From contig CADCGK010000005.1 in NCBI GenBank assembly GCA_902800965.1, forward strand, positions 206,670 through 270,669: DNA of 64,000 nt, written 5' to 3'. Numbering within the stretch: the stretch's first letter is position 1; each line of letters begins with the position of its first letter. Source of the DNA: an uncultured Bacteroidia bacterium. GTDB lineage: Bacteria > Bacteroidota > Bacteroidia > Bacteroidales > F082. The notes beneath the pieces are model-generated. The model saw only the letters and a list, made by a program, of their open reading frames with translations. It ran no database searches and was not told the origin of the DNA. The position numbers were made by a program, and so were the translations under genes. Below are positions 33,651 to 41,292 of this stretch, piece by piece.

Positions 33651-33831
33651 TGAACAAGGATGCCATCCGCGACTATCACGAGATGGTATTGGGGGATTTG
33701 GATTGACAGATTAACTAACATTTTGAGGATTTTGCGTTTTTGAGGTGATGACAAGCGGATCAACACCTTTTGATGCCGCTATAGGAACGATTTTTGCAGC
33801 GATATTACGTGTTTCTTAAAACCTTTGTATC
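33651..33831. other. Non-coding gap after the nuclease/NTPase operon
   Basis: 181 bp. Only a 19-codon frame (from 33647, ending YHEMVLGDLD) overlaps the previous stop; it looks like a gene remnant. CAAGCGGATCAACACCTTTTGATGCCG could form a weak hairpin. Otherwise nothing recognised. Confidence 0.4.
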
Positions 33832-34089
33832 ATGAAAAAATCAAGACTTTATCCCTTACTGGCACTTGTTGCTATTGTTGCTTTCGGGCTTGGTCTCACC
33901 TTCGACAACCTTTTTGCCAAATCATACGCCGAGGAGCGTAAAACAGAGGTTCTTCTCCCCAGTGAAAACGCCTTCGAAGTCATGTCAACCGGCACCACCT
34001 CCAGGGCGGATTACGAAATTGTCACCATCTACGGACGAAAGTATATCATTTTCAGCTCCGGCGGCGACATCGAGGTGCTGAATTATTGA
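33832..34089 (+). CDS. Small exported protein ending YIIFSSGGDIEVLNY
   Basis: 85 residues. An N-terminal hydrophobic segment (YPLLALVAIVAFGLGLTF) acts as signal or anchor; the mature end reads RADYEIVTIYGRKYIIFSSG, then GDIEVLNY. A damaged copy of the same gene lies at 51537-51684, after the circuit B operon, just as this one lies after the circuit A operon. The strongly conserved C-terminus suggests it is the functional part. No known family recognised. Confidence 0.75.
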   Translation: MKKSRLYPLLALVAIVAFGLGLTFDNLFAKSYAEERKTEVLLPSENAFEVMSTGTTSRADYEIVTIYGRKYIIFSSGGDIEVLNY

Positions 34090-34143
34090 TTTTTTGGCAA
34101 AAAGAATTGCCATATAAAAGAATTGTTGTATGTTTGCAATGTG

Positions 34144-34190
34144 ATTACGAAAAAAATCGTAACGAAAAAAGTCGTAACGAAAATTCACGT
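34144..34190 (+). repeat. 15-bp tandem repeat in the leader of the ATPase gene
   Basis: Three copies of TAACGAAAAAAGTCG (first copy TTACGAA...), period exactly 15 bp, ending at the ATG at 34194. A TATGTTTGC promoter element lies just upstream (about 34129-34137), so the repeats are transcribed into the leader. Confidence 0.7.
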
Positions 34191-34193
34191 AAT

Positions 34194-35258
34194 ATGGATA
34201 ATCCATTTAAATTCGGCACGATTGTAGAAGAAGAATACTTCACTGACAGGGTGAAAGAGGTGGCTTATATCAAGCAATTTCTGAAAAGTGCTAACCATCT
34301 GGTGTTGATCAGCCCGCGTCGGTTTGGCAAGAGCAGTGTGGTGGCGAAAGCGGTGAAGGAGAGCGGTCGCAAACATATCACGGTGAACTTGCAGCAGACG
34401 ACATCGATAGCTGATTTTTCTGCGAAATTACTAAGAGAGTTTTTTAAGGTGCATCCCTTGGAAAAAGTGCGGCATCTGATTACGCATTTCCGCGTTATTC
34501 CGACAGTTTCGACCAATCCTGTGACAGGTTCGATGGATGTGTCGTTTCAGCCAAATGTGGACGGCAATGTGTTGATTGAAGATGTGCTGATGCTTATTGA
34601 GCGTGCTCATTCGGTGAAAAACAGGATGATTGTGGTGCTGGATGAGTTCCAAGAGGTTCTTGACATCGCTCCAAAGTTTGACAAGCAGTTGCGCTCCATC
34701 ATGCAGAGCCAGAAGCATATCAACTATGTTTTGTTGGGGAGTCAAGAGAGTATGATGACGGACATCTTTGAGAACAAGAAGTCGCCGTTTTATCATTTTG
34801 GAGAGTTGATGCGTCTGGAAAAACTGCCGAGGAAGGATTTCCACAGGTATCTTTCGGAGCGGTTGTCAAGTGTCTTCCCAGATAGTCATGAGGCTCTTTC
34901 TGAAAGGATTTTGGACTATACAGGATGTCATCCTTATTATTCACAACAGTTGGCGGCAAATGTGTGGCAAGTGGGAGTCTTGCAGCCTGGTTCTAAGGAT
35001 CCGTTGGATGAGGCTGTTGATCATATCGTGAAATCGCACGGCTTGGATTACGAGCGGTTGTGGATAAACCAGAACCGGACGAATCGATGGATCATGCAGC
35101 GACTAGCATCCAGAAAACCCTTGCAGTCGGGTGAATATCGGACAAGTACGGTTTACAGCGCCCTGAAGCGTTTGCAGAAAGATGGGTATGTGATTTATTC
35201 AGACCGATATGAATTAGAGGATCCTTTCTTTAAACAATGGATATTGAATGAAGAATAA
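34194..35258 (+). CDS. Archaeal-type ATPase (P-loop ATP-binding protein)
   Basis: 354 residues. It begins MDNPFKFGTIVEEEYFTDR, with Walker A in SPRRFGKSSVV and Walker B in IVVLDEFQEVLDI, then the sensor stretch YVLLGSQESMM, as in the archaeal ATPase/AAA_34-like family, and a C-terminal winged-helix region (TSTVYSALKRLQKDGYVIYS). Many relatives are found in selfish or host-interaction loci; the role is unknown. I use the ATG at 34194; the longer frame from 34086 reads through the promoter and the tandem repeats. Overlaps queH by 11 bp. Confidence 0.85.
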   Translation: MDNPFKFGTIVEEEYFTDRVKEVAYIKQFLKSANHLVLISPRRFGKSSVVAKAVKESGRKHITVNLQQTTSIADFSAKLLREFFKVHPLEKVRHLITHFRVIPTVSTNPVTGSMDVSFQPNVDGNVLIEDVLMLIERAHSVKNRMIVVLDEFQEVLDIAPKFDKQLRSIMQSQKHINYVLLGSQESMMTDIFENKKSPFYHFGELMRLEKLPRKDFHRYLSERLSSVFPDSHEALSERILDYTGCHPYYSQQLAANVWQVGVLQPGSKDPLDEAVDHIVKSHGLDYERLWINQNRTNRWIMQRLASRKPLQSGEYRTSTVYSALKRLQKDGYVIYSDRYELEDPFFKQWILNEE

Positions 35259-35820
35259 ATTTGAAATTCAGGCTCCCGGAGGGGCAACCAAAGTGTTGCT
35301 CCATACTTGCTGTGCGCCGTGTTCATCGGCGATCGTGGAGTGTTTGGTGAATCACGGAATCACCCCGACAATCTATTATTTCAATCCGAATATCTATCCA
35401 TTGGAGGAGTACGAAATCCGGAAAAACGAGTGTTCGCGCTATGCGAAATCGTTAGGGTTGGAGATTGTTGATGCCGACTATGATCATGAGCATTGGCTCG
35501 ACGAGATGAAAGGTTTGGAAAACGAGCCTGAGAGGGGTGGCCGATGCCTGAAATGCTTTAAACTACGGCTGCTAAAAACGGCGCAATATGCCCGCGATCA
35601 CGGTTTTACGGTGATCACAACCACGCTGGCCTCCAGCCGTTGGAAAAGTCTGGAACAGATCGAAGAGGCAGGCCGTTTTGCCGAGTCGCAGGTACCTGAA
35701 GTGACCTTTTGGGCGCAAAACTGGCGCAAAGGCGGCCTGAGCGAGCGAAGAATCCAGATCATCAAAGACTATGGTTTTTATAATCAGCAGTACTGCGGAT
35801 GCGAATTTTCAATGCGATAA
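35248..35820 (+). CDS. queH: Epoxyqueuosine reductase QueH
   Basis: 190 residues, full length. Motifs: LLHTCCAPCSS at the start, YYFNPNIYPLEEYEIR, GGRCLKCFKLRL and the end YCGCEFS. QueH reduces epoxyqueuosine to queuosine in the wobble position of tRNAs, an iron-sulfur alternative to QueG. It overlaps the ATPase gene, so it is read from the same transcript. A 12-bp palindrome AAAACCGGTTTT overlaps the stop codon. Confidence 0.93.
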   Translation: MKNKFEIQAPGGATKVLLHTCCAPCSSAIVECLVNHGITPTIYYFNPNIYPLEEYEIRKNECSRYAKSLGLEIVDADYDHEHWLDEMKGLENEPERGGRCLKCFKLRLLKTAQYARDHGFTVITTTLASSRWKSLEQIEEAGRFAESQVPEVTFWAQNWRKGGLSERRIQIIKDYGFYNQQYCGCEFSMR

Positions 35821-35892
35821 AACCGGTTTTACGACAAGCTAAATTAGAATCATTCTATATTGTCGTTTTCCCTTAAGAAAGCTTCTGTTTCG

Positions 35893-35924
35893 TTGAAATT
35901 GAAGCTTTTATTTTTTACCTTTGC
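35893..35924 (+). promoter_or_regulatory. Promoter of the hydrogenase operon
   Basis: TTG at 35893-35895, 20 bp, TACCTTTGC at 35916-35924, about 80 bp before the first gene of the HydABC operon. Matches the consensus well. Confidence 0.7.
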
Positions 35925-36005
35925 ACCGTTTTTTATGAATCATCTATTTTTAAATATTTAAATCTGAAATCATAAACAATAACCCCTAAAAAAGGAGATT
36001 TTAAA

Positions 36006-36398
36006 ATGGCAAAAGTTAAATCTTTAGCAGAACTGAAAGCTATGAGAGAAAAGCTTTCGAACAACCTCGACATCCGCGAGAAGAGCAACGATCCCGACTC
36101 CCTCGTGCAGATTAAGGTTGCCATGGCCACCTGCGGTATCGCTGCTGGCGCCAAACAAGTGATGGAACATCTGATGGAGAAAGCCGATGAGCTGAAGCTC
36201 AGCATCGTCTTCACCCAGACCGGTTGCATGGGCTACTGCCACGCTGAACCGACCATCGAGGTGAAGTGCCCCGGCCGCGACCCGATCGTCTTCGGTCATG
36301 TTGACAACACCAGAGCTGATGAAATCCTCACCAAGTACGTCATGAACAACGAAATGGTCGAGGGTGTCATCCCCGTGAACTACGAAACAATTGGTTAA
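36006..36398 (+). CDS. Thioredoxin-like [2Fe-2S] ferredoxin-domain protein of the hydrogenase operon
   Basis: 130 residues. MATCGIAAGAKQVMEHLMEK followed by TQTGCMGYCHAEP: one cysteine in the first half and C-x3-C in the second, as in the small NuoE-like protein that regularly precedes HydB in anaerobes. Preceded by AAGGAGA, a rare good ribosome-binding site, at about 35991-35997. It probably passes electrons to, or helps assemble, the HydABC complex. Confidence 0.88.
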   Translation: MAKVKSLAELKAMREKLSNNLDIREKSNDPDSLVQIKVAMATCGIAAGAKQVMEHLMEKADELKLSIVFTQTGCMGYCHAEPTIEVKCPGRDPIVFGHVDNTRADEILTKYVMNNEMVEGVIPVNYETIG

Positions 36399-36419
36399 TC
36401 TTTAATTGGAGGAAATTAT

Positions 36420-38234
36420 ATGACAAAAATCAAGATGCACGTGCTGGTCTGCGGCGGTACTGGCTGCCAGGCCTCGGCAAGTGCTCAAATCATCGAGAAC
36501 TTCCAGCGCATCCTTGCTGAGAAGGGCTTGCAGGATGAAGTTCAGGTGGTCAGAACAGGTTGCTTCGGCTTCTGCGAGAAGGGACCTATCGTGAAGATCA
36601 TGCCTGACAACACTTTCTACACCCAGGTGAAGCCTGAAGATGTCGAGAAGATCGTCAACGAACACATCATCAAAGGCCGTAAGGTCACCGATCTGCTCTA
36701 CATGGATCCGGAGAACAAGGAACACGTTTCCGACTCGAAGCACATGGGCTTCTATCGTAAACAGCTCCGTATCGCTCTCCGCAACTGCGGTTTCATCAAC
36801 CCCGAGAACATCGACGAGTGCATTTCACGCGGCGGTTACGAGGCTCTCGGTAAGTGCCTCACTGAGATGACTCCCCAACAGGTCATCGACGAAGTCACCA
36901 AGTCAGGCCTTCGCGGCCGTGGCGGCGCTGGCTTCCCCACCGGTGTGAAATGGGGCCTCTGCGCCAAGAACAAATGCGATGAGATGTACGTCATCTGCAA
37001 CGCTGACGAAGGCGACCCAGGTGCGTTCATGGACCGTTCCATCATGGAAGGTGACCCGCACAGCATCGTCGAGGCTATGGCCATCTGCGGCTACGCCATC
37101 GGCGCTTCCCACGGTCTGGTTTACATCCGTGCTGAGTATCCTCTCGCCATCCACCGTCTGCAAATCGCCATCGCCCAGGCTCGTGAATACGGCCTCCTCG
37201 GCGACGACATCCTCGGTTCGGGCTTCAACTTCGACATCGAGCTCCGCTACGGTGCCGGCGCTTTCGTCTGCGGTGAAGAGACCGCTCTGATCCACTCCAT
37301 GGAAGGCAAGCGCGGTGAACCCACCCTGAAACCTCCGTTCCCAGCTGTCAGCGGCTATATGGCCAAGCCATCCAACGTGAACAACGTGGAGACCTTCGCC
37401 AACGTGCCGATCATCATCACCAAGGGCGCTGACTGGTTCGCCAGCATCGGCTCCGAGAAGTCAAAGGGTACCAAGGTGTTCGCTCTGGCCGGCCAGATCA
37501 ACAACGTCGGTCTGATCGAGGTCCCGATGGGCACCACCCTCCGCGACATCATCTACGAAATCGGTGGTGGTATCAAAGGCGGCCGTCAATTCAAGGCTGT
37601 CCAGACTGGTGGTCCTTCAGGCGGCTGCTTGACTGAGAAGCACCTCGACACCGCTATCGACTATGAAAGCCTCGCCGCTGCCGGCTCCATGATGGGCTCT
37701 GGCGGTATGGTGGTCATGGACGAAACCTCCTGCATGCCTGCTATCGCTAAGTTCTACCTCGAGTTCACTTGCGAAGAGAGCTGCGGTAAATGCTCACCCT
37801 GCCGTATCGGTAACAAGCGTATGCTTGAGATCCTCACCAAGATCACAAGAGGTGAAGGCACGATGGACGACCTCCAAGAGCTCCGCAACCTCGCCGCTGT
37901 GATTAAGGATACCGCCCTCTGCGGTCTGGGTCAGACCTCACCGAACCCGGTGCTCTCCACCCTCGACAACTTCTGGGACGAATACGTTGAGCACGTCGTC
38001 GATAAGAAGTGCCGCGCTGGCGTCTGCAAGAAGCTCATGAGCTATGAGATCGACAAGGAGAAGTGCATTGGCTGCGGCAAGTGCGCAAAGAACTGCCCTG
38101 GCGACGCCATCTCGAAGACCGATTACATCGCTCCTGGCCACAAGCTGCCGTCGATGGTGATCGATTCCACCAAGTGCATCAAGTGCGGTGCCTGTATCGC
38201 TGGTTGTAAGTTTGGTGCTATTTCTGTCAAATAA
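36420..38234 (+). CDS. hydB: [FeFe] hydrogenase subunit HydB (NuoF-like)
   Basis: 604 residues. N-terminal thioredoxin-like [2Fe-2S] domain (VCGGTGCQASASAQ and TGCFGFCEKGP), the NuoF core with GLRGRGGAGFPTGVKWG (NAD/FMN site), the 4Fe-4S site CEESCGKCSPCRIG, and a C-terminal pair CIGCGKCAKNCP and CIKCGACIAGCKFGA. In bifurcating hydrogenases HydB carries the FMN and exchanges electrons with NAD(H). Middle gene of a compact operon with HydA and HydC. Confidence 0.93.
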   Translation: MTKIKMHVLVCGGTGCQASASAQIIENFQRILAEKGLQDEVQVVRTGCFGFCEKGPIVKIMPDNTFYTQVKPEDVEKIVNEHIIKGRKVTDLLYMDPENKEHVSDSKHMGFYRKQLRIALRNCGFINPENIDECISRGGYEALGKCLTEMTPQQVIDEVTKSGLRGRGGAGFPTGVKWGLCAKNKCDEMYVICNADEGDPGAFMDRSIMEGDPHSIVEAMAICGYAIGASHGLVYIRAEYPLAIHRLQIAIAQAREYGLLGDDILGSGFNFDIELRYGAGAFVCGEETALIHSMEGKRGEPTLKPPFPAVSGYMAKPSNVNNVETFANVPIIITKGADWFASIGSEKSKGTKVFALAGQINNVGLIEVPMGTTLRDIIYEIGGGIKGGRQFKAVQTGGPSGGCLTEKHLDTAIDYESLAAAGSMMGSGGMVVMDETSCMPAIAKFYLEFTCEESCGKCSPCRIGNKRMLEILTKITRGEGTMDDLQELRNLAAVIKDTALCGLGQTSPNPVLSTLDNFWDEYVEHVVDKKCRAGVCKKLMSYEIDKEKCIGCGKCAKNCPGDAISKTDYIAPGHKLPSMVIDSTKCIKCGACIAGCKFGAISVK

Positions 38235-38254
38235 AATAGAGGAGGAGAAAAAGT

Positions 38255-40042
38255 ATGATTAACGTAACAATTGATAACAAACAGATTCAGGTCCCGGAAG
38301 GCACTACCATTCTGAAAGCCGCCCGCATGGCCGGTATCCATATTCCTACCCTTTGCTATTTTGAACTGGCAGGAATGAAATTTGAAAACAAACCCGGTGG
38401 CTGCCGCGTTTGCGTCGTCGAAGTCGTGAAGGACTTCAACGGTCGTCCTCGTCGTAACCTGGCCCCGGCTTGCGCCACCGACTGCGTGGAAGGCATGGAA
38501 GTGCTGACCCACAGCGCCCGCGTCATCAACGCCCGTCGTACCGTCGTCGAGCTGATCCTCAGCGACCACCCGACCGACTGCTTGACCTGCGCCAAGAGCG
38601 GCAACTGCGAGCTCCAGAGCCTCGCCCAGTACCTCGGCATCCGCGACATCCCGTTCAAGGGTGAACAGAGCCACTATCGCCAAGACATGTCGCCCAGCAT
38701 CGTGCGCGACATGGACAAGTGCGTGATGTGCCGCCGCTGCGAGAACATGTGTAACAACGTCCAGACTGTCGGTGCCCTGAGCGCCATCAACCGTGGCTTC
38801 AGCGCCGTCGTGGCTCCTGCCTTCGAGCAAGACCTCGTCGATTCACCGTGCGTCATGTGCGGTCAGTGCGTCCAGGTTTGCCCCGTTGGTGCTTTGACCG
38901 AGGTGGACGACACCCGCAACGTCATGGCTGCCATCAACAATCCTAAGAAGACCGTCATCGTCAACACAGCTCCTGCTACCCGTGTGGCTCTCGGTGAAGA
39001 GTTCGGCATGCCCGCCGGCACCATCGTCACCGGCCAGATGGCCGCTGCCCTGCGCCGCCTCGGCTTCGACTATGTGTTCGACACCGACTTCACTGCCGAC
39101 CTTACCATCATGGAGGAAGGCACGGAACTCCTCGGCCGTATCAAGAAGTTCATGGCTGGCGACAAATCAGTCCGTCTGCCTATCCTGACCTCCTGCTGCC
39201 CAGGTTGGGTCAACTTCTTCGAGCACAACTTCCCCGACATGCTCGACGTTCCTTCAACCGCCAAGTCGCCTATGCAGATGTTCGGCGCTGTCGCCAAGAA
39301 CTACTGGGCTGACAAGATGGGCATCAAGAGAGAAGACCTCGTCGTCGTCTCCATCATGCCTTGCTTGGCCAAGAAGTACGAAAGCAAGCGTAAGGAATTC
39401 TACAAGGACGGCAACCCGGATATCGACTACGTTCTGACGACCCGTGAGTTGGCCCGCTTGATCAAACAGTTCAACCTTGACCTTAAGGATATGCCTTCAG
39501 AGGACTACGACGATCCGCTCGGCGAATCCACAGGTGCTGCCGTCATCTTCGGTGCTACCGGTGGTGTGATCGAGGCTGCTACCCGTACCGCCTACGAGGT
39601 GTTCACTGGCAAGCCGCTGCCTAAGATCGACTTCACCGAACTCCGTGGTATCGAAGGCATCCGTGACGCTTGGGTGGACTTCGACGGTACTCCGATCCAC
39701 ATCGGTATCGCCCACGGTCTGAGCAACGCCCGCAAGCTCCTCGAGAGAGTGCGCGAAGGCAAGGAACAGTTCCACGCCATCGAGGTGATGGCCTGCCCTG
39801 GCGGCTGCGTTGGCGGCGCTGGTCAGCCTTACCACCATGGCAACAGCGAGATCATCAAGAAACGTACGGAAGCCATCTACCGCGAGGATGCTGGCAAGCC
39901 GATCCGTAAGTCCCACGAGAATCCTTCCATCAAGAAGATCTACGAGGAGTACTTTGGTGAGCCTTGCGGTCACAAGTCACACGAACTGCTGCACACCCAC
40001 TATTTCGACAAGTCGGAACATGTTGAGATCAGCGAGGATTAA
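38255..40042 (+). CDS. hydA: [FeFe] hydrogenase catalytic subunit HydA
   Basis: 595 residues. N-terminal plant-type [2Fe-2S] domain (GGCRVCVVEV), His-ligated cluster motif DHPTDCLTCAKSGNCELQ, two 4Fe-4S motifs (CVMCRRCENMC, CVMCGQCVQVCP) and the H-cluster motifs TSCCPGWVNF, MPCLAKKYESKRKEF and CPGGCVGGAGQP, all intact. It makes or consumes H2 at the H-cluster. With HydB and HydC it fits an electron-bifurcating hydrogenase that uses ferredoxin and NADH together; bifurcation is inferred from subunit make-up. The maturases HydE, F and G are not in the window. Confidence 0.95.
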   Translation: MINVTIDNKQIQVPEGTTILKAARMAGIHIPTLCYFELAGMKFENKPGGCRVCVVEVVKDFNGRPRRNLAPACATDCVEGMEVLTHSARVINARRTVVELILSDHPTDCLTCAKSGNCELQSLAQYLGIRDIPFKGEQSHYRQDMSPSIVRDMDKCVMCRRCENMCNNVQTVGALSAINRGFSAVVAPAFEQDLVDSPCVMCGQCVQVCPVGALTEVDDTRNVMAAINNPKKTVIVNTAPATRVALGEEFGMPAGTIVTGQMAAALRRLGFDYVFDTDFTADLTIMEEGTELLGRIKKFMAGDKSVRLPILTSCCPGWVNFFEHNFPDMLDVPSTAKSPMQMFGAVAKNYWADKMGIKREDLVVVSIMPCLAKKYESKRKEFYKDGNPDIDYVLTTRELARLIKQFNLDLKDMPSEDYDDPLGESTGAAVIFGATGGVIEAATRTAYEVFTGKPLPKIDFTELRGIEGIRDAWVDFDGTPIHIGIAHGLSNARKLLERVREGKEQFHAIEVMACPGGCVGGAGQPYHHGNSEIIKKRTEAIYREDAGKPIRKSHENPSIKKIYEEYFGEPCGHKSHELLHTHYFDKSEHVEISED

Positions 40043-40073
40043 TAACCAGTAAAAAATAGAAAGGAAATATACT

Positions 40074-40550
40074 ATGGCAGTTATTAAATTATCAGAATCG
40101 AAGATCAACTTCATCAAGGACGTCTGCAAGTCGTTCGGCAACAAGCCGGGTGAGGTCATCAACGTGTTGCACAAGGTCCAGGGCGAGTTCGGCTATCTGC
40201 CGGCAGAGGTCCAGGAGCTCGTGGCCAAGGAGCTGGGCATCCCGGTCTCCAGGGTGTATGGCATCGTGTCGTTCTATTCGTTCTTCACCATGACACCTAA
40301 AGGTGAGCACCCGATCAGCGTATGCTTGGGTACTGCCTGCTACGTGCGTGGTGCCGAGAAGGTGTTGGACGAGCTGAAGCGTCAGCTGGGCATCGGTGTC
40401 GGCGAGGTGACTCCCGACGGCAAGTTCTCACTGAACTGCCTCCGCTGCGTCGGCGCCTGCGGTCTGGCCCCCGTCATCGAAGTCGGTGAGAAGGTCTATG
40501 GCCGTATGACTCCTGACAGAGTGAAGGACGTGCTCGCTGAGTACAAATGA
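40074..40550 (+). CDS. hydC: [FeFe] hydrogenase subunit HydC (NuoE-like)
   Basis: 158 residues. The NuoE fold with the [2Fe-2S] ligands CLGTACYVRGAEK and CLRCVGACGLAPV; the N-terminal helical bundle includes VINVLHKVQGEFGYLP. It is the small electron-transfer subunit partnered with HydB. It comes last in the operon here, whereas it is often first. A strong terminator follows. Confidence 0.93.
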   Translation: MAVIKLSESKINFIKDVCKSFGNKPGEVINVLHKVQGEFGYLPAEVQELVAKELGIPVSRVYGIVSFYSFFTMTPKGEHPISVCLGTACYVRGAEKVLDELKRQLGIGVGEVTPDGKFSLNCLRCVGACGLAPVIEVGEKVYGRMTPDRVKDVLAEYK

Positions 40551-40576
40551 TCGCCTAAATTAATTTAGGTATAACT

Positions 40577-40612
40577 AAAAATAGGACGGCCGAAAGGTCG
40601 TCCTATTTTTTA
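40577..40612. terminator. Bidirectional terminator between hydC and regulator B
   Basis: AAAAATAGGACGGCC and GGTCGTCCTATTTTT form a near-perfect stem with a GAAA loop, followed by T on one strand and preceded by A on the other. It serves both convergent genes. Confidence 0.92.
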
Positions 40613-41173
40613 TTGTCGTTGTAGCTCACACAACCCATCCTTGTTGCCGACCACAAAGGCCGTGGGTGGGTTGTTGCCTTGTATGAGGTCGGAGAGGTAG
40701 AGCGGCTCACCGAGGATGAAAAGGCTGGTATAGAAGGTGTCGCCCGCCTTCAGCTTGGAATTCTCGGCGGTTTCCACGACGAACTTCATGTCGCCGAGGT
40801 AACGGAAGGTGCAGCGGCGGTTGGGTTTCCACGACACCTTTACGAGGTCGCCGACTTGGAGATCTTCTGCTTTGATGTGAGGCGATACTACGGGGTCGGA
40901 GCCGTTTCCCTTGGCGATGTCGTTCAGGAAGTCGTCCCAGTTGTCGAAACCGAGGAACTGCGACAAGATCTCGAGCGTGCTGTTGCGCGTCTCATCAGCA
41001 CCATCGACGTAGCCCCAGAGCCGTTTCAGGGTGGTTGGGCTCATGGTCTGCCGAGTGCGCTCCCAGATGGCGCCGCTGAGGAAAATAAAGTCGTTCGGGG
41101 TCTTGACTTTGCGTTTCAGCTGTTCTTCGATACGTTTCTTGAGTTCTGAGATCTCTGGACTGGTCTTTTGCAT
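40610..41173 (-). CDS. Putative DNA-binding regulator B, divergent from a Ser/Thr kinase
   Basis: 187 residues, the same length as regulator A (27431-27994) and very similar throughout. N-terminal helical domain: NDFIFLSGAIWERTRQTMS, TTLKRLWGYVDG, STLEILSQFLGFDNWDDF. C-terminal beta domain: VKVSWKPNRRCTFRYLGDM, PTAFVVGNKDGLCEL. Its own promoter has the predicted operator (41226-41242) exactly 40 nt from the -7 element CATTTTTG (41202-41195), which suggests autoregulation. DNA binding and its link to kinase B are inferred from layout and repeated sites. Confidence 0.75.
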   Translation of the reverse strand: MQKTSPEISELKKRIEEQLKRKVKTPNDFIFLSGAIWERTRQTMSPTTLKRLWGYVDGADETRNSTLEILSQFLGFDNWDDFLNDIAKGNGSDPVVSPHIKAEDLQVGDLVKVSWKPNRRCTFRYLGDMKFVVETAENSKLKAGDTFYTSLFILGEPLYLSDLIQGNNPPTAFVVGNKDGLCELQRQ

Positions 41174-41225
41174 CGTTTTTCATCTTTTATGCTGCAAAAA
41201 TGGGCTTTTTTTTCGAGTAATAATT

Positions 41226-41242
41226 AGTCCTTGTTGGTCCTT
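41226..41242 (-). promoter_or_regulatory. Predicted operator B1 (regulator B / kinase B)
   Basis: Minus strand: AAGGACC-AAC-AAGGACT. The 19-mer ACAAAAAGGACCAACAAGG (minus strand, 41247-41229) recurs exactly at 45345-45363 on the plus strand. The far edge is 25 nt from kinase B's TAACTTTGC (41268-41276). Confidence 0.6.
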
Positions 41243-41292
41243 TTTGTCTTCTTTGCTAAAATTAGTTTAACTTTGCATCCGCAAAAGCCTTT

